64,000 bases of DNA from Pirellulaceae bacterium (GTDB lineage Bacteria > Planctomycetota > Planctomycetia > Pirellulales > Pirellulaceae), in the NCBI GenBank assembly GCA_020852965.1, contig JADYZV010000080.1, forward strand, positions 1 to 64,000, read 5' to 3'. Below, one piece after another: positions 1-8,076 of this stretch; the stretch's first letter is position 1; each line of letters starts with the position of its first letter. The notes under the pieces are model-generated. The model was given only the letters and a program-made list of their open reading frames with translations, ran no database searches and was not told the DNA's origin. A program made the translations under genes and the position numbers.

Positions 1-207
1 CGCCGGGGTGAGCGACCGACAGGCGGCTCCGACGAAGGCACCTACCGACAACCCCTATCATGTAAAAACCAAGAGCTCCCAAAAAAAGTGGCGACCGTCA
101 CTTGTCAAACCCAGGACTTCATAGTCGACGAGGGTCACCTCGTCGCCGGGGTTGATTGGTTAGCAAGTCGGACGGGCTCGGCGACTTGGGCGCATGTCTT
201 GGTTAGG
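1..207. other. Intergenic leader with recurrent CTCGGCGACT core
   Basis: No convincing gene is seen here. The stretch carries CTCGGCGACT at 177-186, which forms the right arm of a small hairpin (CAAGTCG paired with CGACTTG), followed by GTTAGGT near 231. The same ten-base core recurs at three other junctions of the small-gene array (3990, 4297, 7004), so this is probably the boundary of a repeat-delimited gene unit rather than a promoter. Confidence 0.4.
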
Positions 208-684
208 TCATTTTTTAGGTAGTGGACGGTCAGATTGCAGTATCGCAGATCTTAAGGCAGTGTCAAATTCTTGATGGATAAAGTCGTACTCAATGCAAAT
301 GCCTTGACCGTCGTGCTGACATGCGTCGTCGGCAAGCGCTGTCCAGAATTTCAGGCCGGAATTGTCGTCCGTGGAGCTCCAATACATGTTACAGCATCGT
401 TGGATTAAAGTTGGTCCGTCAAGCAGCCCAGTAAAATAGTCATCGATGCTTGCACGCTCGTATTCAAGAGTAAGCACTTCTGGGTCCAAGAGCTCTGTGT
501 AATTCAGTTCCGCAATCACAATTGCAGCGAACCGATCGCGGTCACGGTCTGCCAAATGGCGGTCAGTCAAACGGCGTAGAGCGTCAGAGTCATGTCCCGC
601 TTCGAGTAGCGAGATAGCCCAATCAGCCGTATTCCCTGCAGGCCGCTGACGAATTGACCAGAGATGTTCGAGCGTAGGGTCCAT
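208..684 (-). CDS. Hypothetical soluble protein, 158 aa
   Basis: I do not recognise this family. The protein is acidic with no signal peptide or membrane segment, and is rich in Asp, Leu and Ala with helical character throughout. The start at MDPTLEH is preferred over the upstream ATG because a GGGAGA ribosome site lies about ten bases before it. The gene lies 22 bp behind the small membrane protein at 707-1096 on the same strand, so the two may be co-transcribed. It belongs to an array of small minus-strand genes of accessory appearance. Confidence 0.55.
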   Translation of the reverse strand: MDPTLEHLWSIRQRPAGNTADWAISLLEAGHDSDALRRLTDRHLADRDRDRFAAIVIAELNYTELLDPEVLTLEYERASIDDYFTGLLDGPTLIQRCCNMYWSSTDDNSGLKFWTALADDACQHDGQGICIEYDFIHQEFDTALRSAILQSDRPLPKK

Positions 685-706
685 GTTCAAAGATCTCCCG
701 TGCATT

Positions 707-1096
707 TCATTGTTCTGTGGCTTTCTGACATTCCTGCCTGCGTTTGTTTAAGCAACCCTGCATGAGCCAGTAGACCAAGAAATAGATTGCACTAGACCCC
801 GCGAGAACTGCGATGAATAGAGGAAAACTATTCGTGCAGTCCCAAACGATGTAACACACCATCGCGATCAACGCGGTTTCGATGATCGTTCCTACGACAA
901 TGTACGGGAGACGCTTCTCCTTCGGAATCTCTCGCCGCGACGAGAAAGAGGAGAATGCCACTCCAAGAAACACTGTAGAAAACCCCGCAGCAAAAATGGG
1001 CTTGGGAATGATCGGCAATAGGGAGATGAGGGTAATAGCGACGCCGATAGACATCGCGGTCTGCTCTGCGATGGATCTATTGGACAGTCGCGACAT
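707..1096 (-). CDS. Small multi-pass membrane protein, about 129 aa
   Basis: A hypothetical inner-membrane protein. Hydrophobic segments are visible around residues 15-60 (two helices, the first containing SIGVAITLISLLPIIP) and around 75-115 (two more), separated by a basic loop SSRREIPKEKR that should face the cytoplasm. The tail is basic and polar. The chosen start is MSRLSNRS, with GGAAG eight bases upstream; the longer frame starts ten codons earlier. No family is recognised. It is the likely upstream partner of the 158-aa gene. Confidence 0.5.
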   Translation of the reverse strand: MSRLSNRSIAEQTAMSIGVAITLISLLPIIPKPIFAAGFSTVFLGVAFSSFSSRREIPKEKRLPYIVVGTIIETALIAMVCYIVWDCTNSFPLFIAVLAGSSAIYFLVYWLMQGCLNKRRQECQKATEQ

Positions 1097-1252
1097 CGTG
1101 GTGCTTCCAATTCGCAATTCATTCACAGAAGGTCCGGGATCAGCGGTCGGCGGGCGTTGACGTTTGTCTCACCAGAAACCGTACCACCACCGCTCCGTTG
1201 CATGTACGCCCCGGCATGGGCGTGTACTTATGGGGTGCCATTCCTTTTGGAA

Positions 1253-1441
1253 TCAGTCCCCTGTGTTCAATTCCAATATTTCTTTGGGAGTCATCATACC
1301 AGATGGATAGCTCGTAAGCAACAAACACGAGGTGAGGGCAAATGCAGGGAGGTAACGAACCGTGGGGAGGAAGCCTGCGAAGATGATCGGTAAGCCAGCA
1401 AAGCATCGTCGCTGGACATCTTCACACCAAGACCTGCCAGG
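1253..1441 (-). pseudogene. Remnant of the C-terminal end of a membrane protein
   Basis: A minus-strand open frame without a start reads as a plausible C-terminus: hydrophobic PIIFAGFLP, then a basic and hydrophobic stretch, then the polar ending TPKEILELNTGD before TGA at 1253-1255. An in-frame TAG at 1442-1444 closes it upstream. It may be the 3' half of a gene cut off during the insertion of the neighbouring group II intron or by other rearrangement. The evidence is composition only, and it could be chance. The remaining sequence between 1097 and 1485 shows nothing else. Confidence 0.22.
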
Positions 1442-1485
1442 CTACGAACAGCAACCGCATACGAGGCCGGCGGCTCCAGGCGAGC

Positions 1486-1921
1486 GTGCATGAGAATGCG
1501 AAGCCAAATCGGAAACGGGGCGTAAGTAGATGCGGAGCTTGGGCAGAGATAGTCCACGCTCTTATCTGGGGAGATCCGATCAGCGTACCCGTGAGTAGCG
1601 CTTGCCCGAAAGGCGGGGCCGTGCATACGCCAAGTTACTCGGTGCCGGTTGGAAGTAAGCAGAGGGCATAAGTAGTTGGCCCACGTGGTCGACGAAGGCC
1701 TGAAGGGAACGAGCAAGTACGTATGGCTGCGATTTCACACTGTCGCGTCCTCGGACGCGAACCACCGTAAGGTGATCAATCGGTTGCGGCGATAGCAGTC
1801 AGTCAATGGCTTGAGTCAGCGTGGCAACATTCTTATTCAAAACTCGTGCTCAACCGCCGTAGCGGATCCGCATGTGCGGTGGTGTGGGAGGGGTCCCGGG
1901 TAACCGGGCCCCTATCCCGAT
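1486..1921 (+). mobile_element. ORF-less group II intron
   Basis: The 5' end starts GTGCATGAG and runs into a domain-I-like region with the familiar strings CGGAAACGGGGCGTAAG, GGAGCTTGGGCAGAGATAG, CACGCTCTTATCTGGGGAG and GGGCATAAGTAGTTGG. The 3' end at 1846-1921 has a domain-V-like hairpin (ACCGC paired with GCGGT around AGCGGATCCGCAT) and a domain-VI hairpin GGGTCCCGGG-TAA-CCGGGCCCC with a bulged A in CCCCTATCCC, ending ATCCCGAT. The whole element is about 436 nt and has no space for a maturase, so any splicing or mobility would need a protein supplied in trans. It sits antisense to the flanking genes, eight bases behind the stop of the gene at 1929. Intron class is not assigned. Confidence 0.72.
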
Positions 1922-1928
1922 GGCTTGG

Positions 1929-2444
1929 TTATCCCACCATGTGTGCCGAGTCTTCCGAAACTTGCGTCATATACCGTGATCCAATCGCATGCGTCATGTC
2001 ATTGCGAAAGCGTTCGATATCGTGGCCGTTTTCAAAAGCGCGTTTGGGAAGGTAAATGTTTCCTAAGTTGCATTTGAAGTAGAAGTGATCGCCAGCATCG
2101 ATGATCGAGCCATACTGTTTAAAGAATGGCCACGGGATTGCGTATTTTTTCGCTCCGAGCGATGAGGTAAGGTGTTGTTCGTCAATGCGCACCCGAGCAT
2201 TCGTGTCGATGAAGGAGAAATATGGGCGGTAAAGTAGTTGTACGTCGAAGAGCATGACCAGTGAAGTCGTTACCATGATAGCGTTTAGAATCAAGTTTGC
2301 TCCGGTGGCAATTCCATAGAGCGCATAGGCAAGGACAAAACCGTAAACGCATAGTGCAAACGGGCGATAGCGTTTACCGAAAACGACGGATCGCATCTTT
2401 GCAACGTCAGTCGCTTGGAGCACAAACTTTAGGTCGTGTGACAT
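1929..2444 (-). CDS. YcxB-like membrane protein
   Basis: 171 residues. Two adjacent transmembrane helices occupy roughly residues 28-66. They are followed by a soluble C-terminal domain with the pattern typical of YcxB-like proteins: a strand reading ARVRIDEQHLTSS, then IPWPFFKQYG, then a strand DHFYFKCNLGNIYLPKRAF, with the F-x-x-x-x-D-I-E-R-F helix at the end. The family's function is unknown; members are small bacterial membrane proteins. The stop lies eight bases from the end of the antisense group II intron, so the intron occupies the position immediately 3' of this gene. Confidence 0.6.
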   Translation of the reverse strand: MSHDLKFVLQATDVAKMRSVVFGKRYRPFALCVYGFVLAYALYGIATGANLILNAIMVTTSLVMLFDVQLLYRPYFSFIDTNARVRIDEQHLTSSLGAKKYAIPWPFFKQYGSIIDAGDHFYFKCNLGNIYLPKRAFENGHDIERFRNDMTHAIGSRYMTQVSEDSAHMVG

Positions 2445-2640
2445 TGACTGTGTCCTGCTGCATTGGATCGAATGAGGCGGGATATCCGCTGGTGTTAATT
2501 CACACGGTGTTGGCAGTTCGGTTCCGAAACCACCGATAGAGGTAGGAAATGAATGTACAGGCCGCTCTTGGCGACGAGCTCAAGTAAATCTAAGCCCGTT
2601 GCGGGAATCATGGGCAACTCGAAAACGTAACGCCACCGAT

Positions 2641-2707
2641 AACCCAGCGGCGGCTAAAAAATGTTGATTTCAGGAAACGCCTGATCCGCCGCTTGGATTC
2701 ATGGGTT
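2641..2707. repeat. Nested inverted repeat at the end of a small gene
   Basis: AACCCA (2641) and GCGGCGG (2647) are matched by CCGCCGC (2686) and TGGGTT (2702), giving two nested arms around a 32-base centre. The layout recalls a recombination-site hairpin with inner and outer arms, but the arm ends do not match the integron consensus GTTRRRY. It overlaps the last codons of the gene at 2670-3200, which encode a PMNPSGGSGVS tail. The rest of the gap 2445-2640 shows nothing. Confidence 0.4.
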
Positions 2708-3200
2708 TGTTCGTTGGCTGTTCGCTGTTCGATCGCACTCGTTTGCCTTGCTGGCGTTTGCAATACCCAACGCCAGCTGCAATTCCAGCAACAACCACAG
2801 GAAGTCCAAGCATCGCAGCCAATTCTATCGTTGCTGATCGATTTGAATATTCAGATTTCGTTCGGGGCGCTGTGATGGTGACGCCGATTAGCATCGTCAA
2901 CACCAGTAACAATATAGATGGGAGGAAGAAGTGACGCGAGTAAAACATTGAACACAAGGTCGCGAGGACACCAAAATACGCGCCAATTGACGCCCCCGAA
3001 GCGGCGAACCCACAGGTCCGCATGAAGATTTGTGGTACGGTAGCGTGTGCATCGCTGAATTCGTCGGCATTAAACAGAAACGCTGCCACAGACCACAATA
3101 GGCCGACAGCGGATGAGCACAAAACTAGCTTCCAATATTGACTCACGATCTTGACATCGATGATGTGGGACTTCTTAGTGACAACGAACGATGACGGCAA
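2670..3200 (-). CDS. Four-helix membrane protein of unknown function
   Basis: 176 residues with four hydrophobic segments, at about 24-42 (LVLCSSAVGLLWSVAAFLF), 65-85, 93-112 (FFLPSILLLVLTMLIGVTIT) and 128-147 (AAMLGLPVVVAGIAAGVGY). The basic tail ends in PMNPSGGSGVS, which is encoded inside the inverted repeat at 2641-2707; such read-through of a repeat into the coding end suggests that the gene end was set by insertion of the repeat unit. No family is recognised. Confidence 0.55.
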   Translation of the reverse strand: MPSSFVVTKKSHIIDVKIVSQYWKLVLCSSAVGLLWSVAAFLFNADEFSDAHATVPQIFMRTCGFAASGASIGAYFGVLATLCSMFYSRHFFLPSILLLVLTMLIGVTITAPRTKSEYSNRSATIELAAMLGLPVVVAGIAAGVGYCKRQQGKRVRSNSEQPTNKPMNPSGGSGVS

Positions 3201-3288
3201 CGGCGGTTCCGTGGTTGGACTTTACATCAAAGTGAACGAGATACCGGAACTCCCGTTCACCGCGTGGTTATTTGACGTTTCGATACGA

Positions 3289-3912
3289 CTAGAGCATTCC
3301 ACGTGTCCAACCGCGGATCAGCAAATAGCAGCACAAGATCGTTAAGGTAACAATTGATTGTAACGGAAGTTTCTTTGGGTATTTTACCATTAATAGAACT
3401 CCACACATCATAATTATTGTCGGGCCAATGTCTCCCCAAGGAATCAATGGGAAAACGTATCCCACGTCTGAAATCGGCCAAAACGGCTTTATGTGCCAAT
3501 CCGAAAGCCCATTGCCACCGGAGACAACCATATCGCATGGAAGATGGATAGTTTGCACGACTGCACAAATCAGAAAGAGCATTATGAAGGGTACGCCAAT
3601 CCTCGCTCGTTCAATCGTGACTTCTTTGGGCAAGTAGTTTTTCAACCGTGTTGCGACAGTTTCAATCAAGTGGAATCGGTATTGCAGCGTTGCAACAATT
3701 AGCGATGATAGGGCAATCGAAGTTACATTGTGCCCCCATACCCGATGTCCATGTTCGAATCTTGCCATGTCAAAAAGCATCGGCAGGCCGTCCCAATCTG
3801 GCAAATTGGATGCGATGCCTGCAAGTGCGACAAAAGCCCAACCGAATCGCTGGTGGGCACCGACTGCGATTGCTGCGTGTATTCCAACCAAGGAGTGCTC
3901 AGGAGTCGTCAT
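3289..3912 (-). CDS. DUF457/YdjM-type membrane-bound metal-dependent hydrolase
   Basis: 207 residues with five or so membrane helices. The pattern of the YdjM family is visible: an early His-rich start (TTPEHSLVGIHAAIAVGAHQ), ASNLPDWDGLP with the Asp pair near residue 40, then HGHRVWGHN near residue 55. These His and Asp residues are the proposed metal ligands of the family; substrates are not known. A further HLPCDMVVSGG follows near residue 125, a possible second ligand set. The gene stands alone in the array, flanked by hairpins. Family assignment is good, the chemistry is not established. Confidence 0.68.
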   Translation of the reverse strand: MTTPEHSLVGIHAAIAVGAHQRFGWAFVALAGIASNLPDWDGLPMLFDMARFEHGHRVWGHNVTSIALSSLIVATLQYRFHLIETVATRLKNYLPKEVTIERARIGVPFIMLFLICAVVQTIHLPCDMVVSGGNGLSDWHIKPFWPISDVGYVFPLIPWGDIGPTIIMMCGVLLMVKYPKKLPLQSIVTLTILCCYLLIRGWTRGML

Positions 3913-3980
3913 TGAGCGAATCTTCTAGCCACATAAAGTTAGCGTTGGCTGCGGTCGCCGGGCTGACGTGGTTTGTAAAG

Positions 3981-4008
3981 TTGGACTGACTCGGCGACTC
4001 CAGTCCAA
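3981..4008. repeat. Hairpin TTGGACTG / CAGTCCAA enclosing CTCGGCGACT
   Basis: A perfect eight-base inverted repeat encloses a 12-base loop that contains the array-specific core CTCGGCGACT (3990-3999). It lies between the genes ending or starting at 3912 and 4047. It shares the core with sites at 177, 4297 and 7004, which marks it as one of the units that separate the small genes. Confidence 0.55.
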
Positions 4009-4046
4009 GGTGTGGTTCGCCGTACTTTGCCGCGGACAATTGCCCC

Positions 4047-4256
4047 TTAATTCTGATCTGGAATCAATCCTGACGCAAGCGAGATCAGTGCGAGTATCGC
4101 AGTCAGGACTGTCCCGCCAGCGAATAGGAACCATCGCACCCATTTGCGATCGTATCCGAGCCAACGCACGTAAGTCTCCAAGATTGGGCCAGCGATTTCG
4201 CTCAATACGGCTGACGCATTCAATCCTAAGCTTTCTGGCATAGCGTTACGGATCAC
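4047..4256 (-). CDS. Small single-span membrane protein, 69 aa
   Basis: A short hypothetical protein with an amphipathic N-terminal half (SEIAGPILETYVRWLGYDRKW) and one clear transmembrane helix near residues 43-65 (FLFAGGTVLTAILALISLASG), ending IPDQN. The start may be either the first ATG or the one five codons in. Its reality is supported mainly by the membrane helix and the regular spacing within the array. No homologue is recognised. Confidence 0.4.
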   Translation of the reverse strand: MIRNAMPESLGLNASAVLSEIAGPILETYVRWLGYDRKWVRWFLFAGGTVLTAILALISLASGLIPDQN

Positions 4257-4389
4257 GTGGTCGTAGCGAACGACTGGCCACTTCGAAAAATCTCAGCTCG
4301 GCGACTCACTTGCATCCCATTGTTCGTCGGCCTTCAATCGAATTCGAGCGTTCAATTCCGGACGAGATGAGTTTTGTCACATCTTGAGT

Positions 4390-4617
4390 TTACCAGAACC
4401 ACCACCAGCCTTCCTTGAGCAATTCGATAAAACCTTCACCAAGGAAGTATCCAAGTACTCCGCAAAGAATTGCTCCGATAAGAATCGTGTCGCCAGTAAA
4501 TAGCGGAGGTTCGTCAAAAATGAACATGCATGCGCCCAAGCCAAGTCCCCCGCCGCACAATGCGCCCAGTAGCGTCCCAGCAATAATGTTCCCAACGTGA
4601 TTGTCGTCTTGTGACAT
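4390..4617 (-). CDS. Glycine-zipper-like small membrane protein, 75 aa
   Basis: From the start MSQDDNHVG the protein has two membrane helices: the first is a glycine-rich GTLLGALCGGGLGLGACMFIF, the second DTILIGAILCGVLGYFLGEGF. The Gly-x-x-x-Gly spacing suggests tight helix packing or oligomerisation. The tail is aromatic (EGWWWFW). A longer frame reaches 4704 but its extra residues look unlike protein. CTCGGCGACT at 4297-4306 lies beyond its 3' end. Confidence 0.45.
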   Translation of the reverse strand: MSQDDNHVGNIIAGTLLGALCGGGLGLGACMFIFDEPPLFTGDTILIGAILCGVLGYFLGEGFIELLKEGWWWFW

Positions 4618-4798
4618 TGCCGTCCCAGTAAAACAAGGCCCATGATTTGGCGCAGCTATATTGAGTTCGCTCGGCAACGGGTATTCTTGGCTTCTGGCGC
4701 CCACAAATTACGAGCGTTCCAACAATCGCCCCGCGAACCATACTTCCAATTTGAGACAGGGAGCAATTGTGAAGGTAGGCTGAATCACCACGCAAAGC

Positions 4799-5200
4799 CT
4801 ATTGTTCGATATTCGTATCGATCGCGGGTAGTCCATCTGCTTGCCACCTCTCCAGGAAATAAGTCGCGACTGAATCGGATGCAGCGCATTTCAAATGGAT
4901 CCCTGAGTGATGGCAGAAGCAGAACTCACAGTCGAGCCCCAGCAATTTGATGATTAGGTCATCGCCGCCAAGCCTTCCCAAACCTGCGGTCTCAACGTCA
5001 TGGACCCTGGATTCGAGCTCCGAAAGCGGGAAACATTCAGCGACCCATCTCGCGGTTGGATAATAGTCTATACCCCAATGCCAGCCAAAGAGCACCTCGC
5101 ATTGTTCGTGGCCTAAGCCTTGGAGGTAAAGGATGAGGTGAGTTAATTCGCTGCGCAAGATTTGATCGTCGACATCGTGAACAGTAACTTGTCGCATCAC
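4799..5200 (-). CDS. Hypothetical soluble protein, 133 aa
   Basis: No signal peptide or membrane segment. The protein carries several Cys and His residues (CEFCFCHHSGIHLKCAASDS near residues 92-110) that could bind a metal, though the spacing fits no zinc-finger family known to me. The first half is rich in aromatic residues (FGWHWGIDYYPTARW). Either of the two adjacent ATG codons may be used. The 270 bases between 5201 and 5471 contain nothing that I can support. Confidence 0.45.
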   Translation of the reverse strand: MMRQVTVHDVDDQILRSELTHLILYLQGLGHEQCEVLFGWHWGIDYYPTARWVAECFPLSELESRVHDVETAGLGRLGGDDLIIKLLGLDCEFCFCHHSGIHLKCAASDSVATYFLERWQADGLPAIDTNIEQ

Positions 5201-5471
5201 AATTCAGCAGCCTAAACGTCGGAAATCACGACCGTCAGCAAAATCGCAAACCGGTCATATGTTGCGAAGAGCGTTAACGCAATCGCGACTATGGCGGTTG
5301 AGGTCAAGAGTCAGCTTAGCGTCAAACGTGGAGCGAATCGAGGGAATGGCATAGTCTTGAAGTCCTTTTCAGTCGGATAGCGTTGGCCGTAACCGGGCAG
5401 GAACAGAAGGCATTGATTTGAGTTGCCGCGTGAATGAGTACTCCGGTTCACGCTTTGTTCTGCGATAAAGT

Positions 5472-5978
5472 CTACCAGAAGAGCTTCCGAGGTTCGAGCT
5501 TTCCTTCCAGCATTTGCGATGCATGCGTCGCGGCTCGCTTGCATCGCCAGTGATCGCTGATCGGACAACACTGTGTGAGCGCATTACCGACATTCGCGGC
5601 CGTGTCACGATCAATCATAAAGGCTGCCTGCATGAGTAACAGCAATGCTTCGCTTCGAGATGCTGATGGTTGGACCTGTCGGGCTGTTTCGACAGCTTCT
5701 CGTAGTGCCCTCTTGGCGTTCTTATGACACTTGCGCTCCGCTAAAGCAGCGATCTCCCAGGCGCGAACTGCGGACTTCTTGTAGTCGTCGTCGCAGGCCG
5801 CAGCAGCATTTGCCGCCTGCGCAGCTATTGGCTCAGGCGCGGCATCAGTGAAACGTGCGACCCACGACAGTGCTTGTGCGCGAAACCAAGGATCGCCCAC
5901 CGAAAGCGCCTTTGCTAGTGCCTTGCGAGCATCAGTCTTTGCGAGTTTGATTGCCTGATCTCGTTGCATCGGTTGCAT
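5472..5978 (-). CDS. Alpha-helical repeat protein, 168 aa
   Basis: The sequence is a run of short Ala-rich amphipathic helices (QAIKLAKTDARKALAKALSV, RAQALSWVARFTDA, ARAL-type turns), in the manner of TPR or HEAT-like solenoids, but no clean repeat consensus is visible. The start overlaps the 3' end of the NPYEPP gene at 5932-6477 by 47 bases, indicating translation from a common message. Function is unknown; a scaffold role would be in keeping with the fold. Confidence 0.5.
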   Translation of the reverse strand: MQPMQRDQAIKLAKTDARKALAKALSVGDPWFRAQALSWVARFTDAAPEPIAAQAANAAAACDDDYKKSAVRAWEIAALAERKCHKNAKRALREAVETARQVQPSASRSEALLLLMQAAFMIDRDTAANVGNALTQCCPISDHWRCKRAATHASQMLEGKLEPRKLFW

Positions 5979-6477
5979 TTTCTTTTAGCATAGCAGAAAT
6001 TAGCCGTCGACTCTCCACGCATATTCCCGCGATCCAGAAGCGTCCATTGTCATATCGTTCGATCCGTAGAGGATCAGTTGGTATGCTATATACTGCGGCG
6101 CTGAGTAAGCAGACGGGTGCAATCGCAATCGGCAGCCACGGTTTGACGACGTCCCAATTGCCAGTAGCGAAAACTCCAACGAAGGTAAGGAACGTCGTTA
6201 GCTGGTAGACACGAATGAATAGCTCGCGTCTGCGATAACGACGCCGTTCATTCGGGGACAATCCATAATATAGACGGCAAGAGCGAATCCGCACGTCACC
6301 CCACATCGAAGTCGTGAGCCGACGCCAGGAAAGCATACCCGAATCAATGCGTTGTCCAGTCGATACGCAGATCGCTGGCAAAGCGGAGTCTTTTTCGGCA
6401 ACCAAAAGAGTTTCGTCAAAGCGCAATAATGACCCGACGATAAAGTCGTTCTGCGATGGTGGCTCATATGGATTCAT
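5932..6477 (-). CDS. NPYEPP-motif membrane protein, 181 aa
   Basis: Begins MNPYEPPSQND, the N-terminal signature of a large class of small planctomycete membrane proteins. Basic residues (RRRYRRREL, about 78-86) precede two membrane helices at about 88-106 and 114-131 (PWLPIAIAPVCLLSAAVYSIP). The C-terminal part is soluble and ends with polar residues. The function of the class is unknown. A second member of the same class follows at 6574-6921. Confidence 0.6.
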   Translation of the reverse strand: MNPYEPPSQNDFIVGSLLRFDETLLVAEKDSALPAICVSTGQRIDSGMLSWRRLTTSMWGDVRIRSCRLYYGLSPNERRRYRRRELFIRVYQLTTFLTFVGVFATGNWDVVKPWLPIAIAPVCLLSAAVYSIPTDPLRIERYDNGRFWIAGICVESRRLISAMLKENATDATRSGNQTRKD

Positions 6478-6573
6478 CGTTTTGAACGCATAATGGCAAG
6501 GTTAACGGCGGATTGGGGTTTGAGTTAGACGTGCAAAGTGGAGGCAATGCCAATCCTGCCGTTCAACCCATTG

Positions 6574-6921
6574 TTACGTGTCTTTCGAAGTGTGCTCGAT
6601 TCTATCGTATCTTGGCCAGATCACATCCAAAATTCCGCCAATCAAAGCGCCGATCCCACCGAATGCGACACCAAGGAGTGGGCAGCCGATTACAGCAGCG
6701 AGCAGTGCAACAAACCCCGGAGTTCCACTATAGCCAGTACCAGGCGGAGCCGGCGCCCTAGACCACATCCATGCAAACACACGAACAACATTCAGCAACG
6801 GTATGGCAACACCGATAATCGCGCCGAGAATCGCGGCACGGCGCAAATGCCGCCACCTCCGATGCGATCGCTCGATGGTGTTGTCTTCGGGCGGTTCGTA
6901 CGGGTTCGAAAGGTTTCTCAA
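6574..6921 (-). CDS. NPYEPP-motif membrane protein, about 115 aa
   Basis: The characteristic SNPYEPPEDN begins near the N-terminus if translation starts at the TTG just before RNLSNPYEPP; the ATG at 7080 gives an extra Arg-rich stretch that overlaps the next gene and looks non-coding. Two membrane helices follow (AAILGAIIGVAIPLLNVVRVF and a Gly-rich FVALLAAVIGCPLLGVAFGGIGALIGGIL). Start assignment is uncertain; a GTG a few codons upstream is also possible. Confidence 0.5.
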   Translation of the reverse strand: MRNLSNPYEPPEDNTIERSHRRWRHLRRAAILGAIIGVAIPLLNVVRVFAWMWSRAPAPPGTGYSGTPGFVALLAAVIGCPLLGVAFGGIGALIGGILDVIWPRYDRIEHTSKDT

Positions 6922-7018
6922 TTCATTGCTGCCATGGGATTCGCACACGTAACGGCGGCGACAATGTCGTCGCCGAGAGTGATTTGTTAGTATGTTTGGC
7001 AAGCTCGGCGACTGTCGT

Positions 7019-7429
7019 TCATCGCTTGGTTCGCTGCTCCTTGGCTTCCATGCTTTCCGCAAATATCTGATCGATTGCATCCGCTAGATTCGCAGCTGTC
7101 TGGGCGACAGTGGATTCAGCGGAATTACCTACAATGGCAAAAGTCTGTTCTTCTTCCGTTTCGAATCCATTCGGATAAAAGTCGATCAGTTGAAGATCAT
7201 AGCGTGCGCAAATACTACGAATGCGATCGATTCCGAATTCATGTGGCGTCAGGTAGTTGTCTGGATTGTTTCGTAAAGCGGCAAGTGTCTCGTATCTATC
7301 ATATATTCGAAATCGTCCGTCATCGAGAAGCTCAACATAGACAGTCTCGGCGTTCTCCCAATCGAGCCTCAGAGAAGCCGTTTTGCAGCCTTCAATCGTT
7401 TTTATGTCTGAGAAGATTCTCGAAAACAT
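7019..7429 (-). CDS. Hypothetical protein, possibly DUF1828-like, 136 aa
   Basis: The N-terminal half reads as alternating strands with a polar turn: ENAETVYVELLDDGRFRIYDRYETLAAL (in part), a pattern like that of DUF1828 proteins, whose members carry a D-D-G-x-x-x-I-x-D core. A helix-rich second half (ESTVAQTAANLADAIDQIFAESMEA) ends with basic residues. No signal or membrane segment is present. The family link is a resemblance only. It is the first gene of the minus-strand array next to the integrase remnant. CTCGGCGACT lies at 7004-7013 just beyond its stop. Confidence 0.5.
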   Translation of the reverse strand: MFSRIFSDIKTIEGCKTASLRLDWENAETVYVELLDDGRFRIYDRYETLAALRNNPDNYLTPHEFGIDRIRSICARYDLQLIDFYPNGFETEEEQTFAIVGNSAESTVAQTAANLADAIDQIFAESMEAKEQRTKR

Positions 7430-7445
7430 TGGATAGTCATTTATC

Positions 7446-7946
7446 GTGAGCAGCGAACTAGTAACTCTCCGGCGCGTCAGCCTGGAAATAAGAGTAGTAT
7501 TCTACCTGATTCAGCAGTTCGAGGTGGCTCAACCGACGGTAACCATCGAAGCCAAATCGTCCAAGCACCGCAGAACGGATGTTCTCCCACTGCATCTCGA
7601 TCTGGTCCCTTACTTGCGAAAGTGGACGCAAGGCTTGCGTGCTACGGAGCCTCTGTTCCCTAAACTGGCTAGTCGCAAGACTTGGTTAATGGTCCGAAAG
7701 GATCTGGAGCGCGCTGGATTAGAATACCGCACGGACGATGGCATCGCTGATTTCCATGCGGCAGGCCGTCATTCCCACATCACTGAGTTGCTGCGTAGTG
7801 GTGCGACAGTTCCGCAGGCGATGGAACTTGCCCGCCGCAGCGATGTTCGGATGACCATGCGAGATACCCATGTTTCGATTGCTGAGCAGGCTCGGGCACT
7901 GAGCGCAATAGCGCTTCCTTGTCAGGAAATCGGCCTGCACAGCTAG
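7446..7946 (+). pseudogene. Truncated, inactivated phage-type tyrosine integrase
   Basis: From about 7512 the frame matches the catalytic half of planctomycete integrases: PTVTIEAKSSKHRR, DVLPLHLDLVPYLRKW, then DFHAAGRHSHITELL and RSDVRMTMRDTHVSIAEQA. Three defects are visible. The N-terminal binding domain is absent, the HxLR box reads HAAGRH with one extra residue, and the nucleophile box that should read MxxYTHV reads MRDTHV, so the catalytic tyrosine is lost. The enzyme cannot be active. It lies about 130 bases from a copy of the ssrA 3' end (8077-8092), in keeping with an old tmRNA-targeting integrase. Residues before 7512 do not look like integrase. Confidence 0.75.
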
Positions 7947-8008
7947 TCACTGGTCGTCATCGGTTGACACGGATGGGCAGACGGAGGAGGCGGGTGCCAA
8001 AGAAAAAA

Positions 8009-8027
8009 GCCCTGGAAAAACCAGGGC
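8009..8027 (-). terminator. Rho-independent terminator, minus strand
   Basis: GCCCTGG-AAAAA-CCAGGGC is a perfect seven-base stem. Read on the minus strand it is followed by a run of T residues (complement of AAAAAA at 8002-8008), so it would stop transcripts coming leftward from the PLD gene and its upstream neighbours. Confidence 0.6.
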
Positions 8028-8076
8028 TGTTGTCAGTTTCAGTCAGTCCCCGGCAGCGGATGCTGGCGAAGACCAA

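Noticed and set aside
1294-1716. 140-aa minus-strand open frame
   Set aside because: Most of it runs through the group II intron in antisense; composition is unlike protein.
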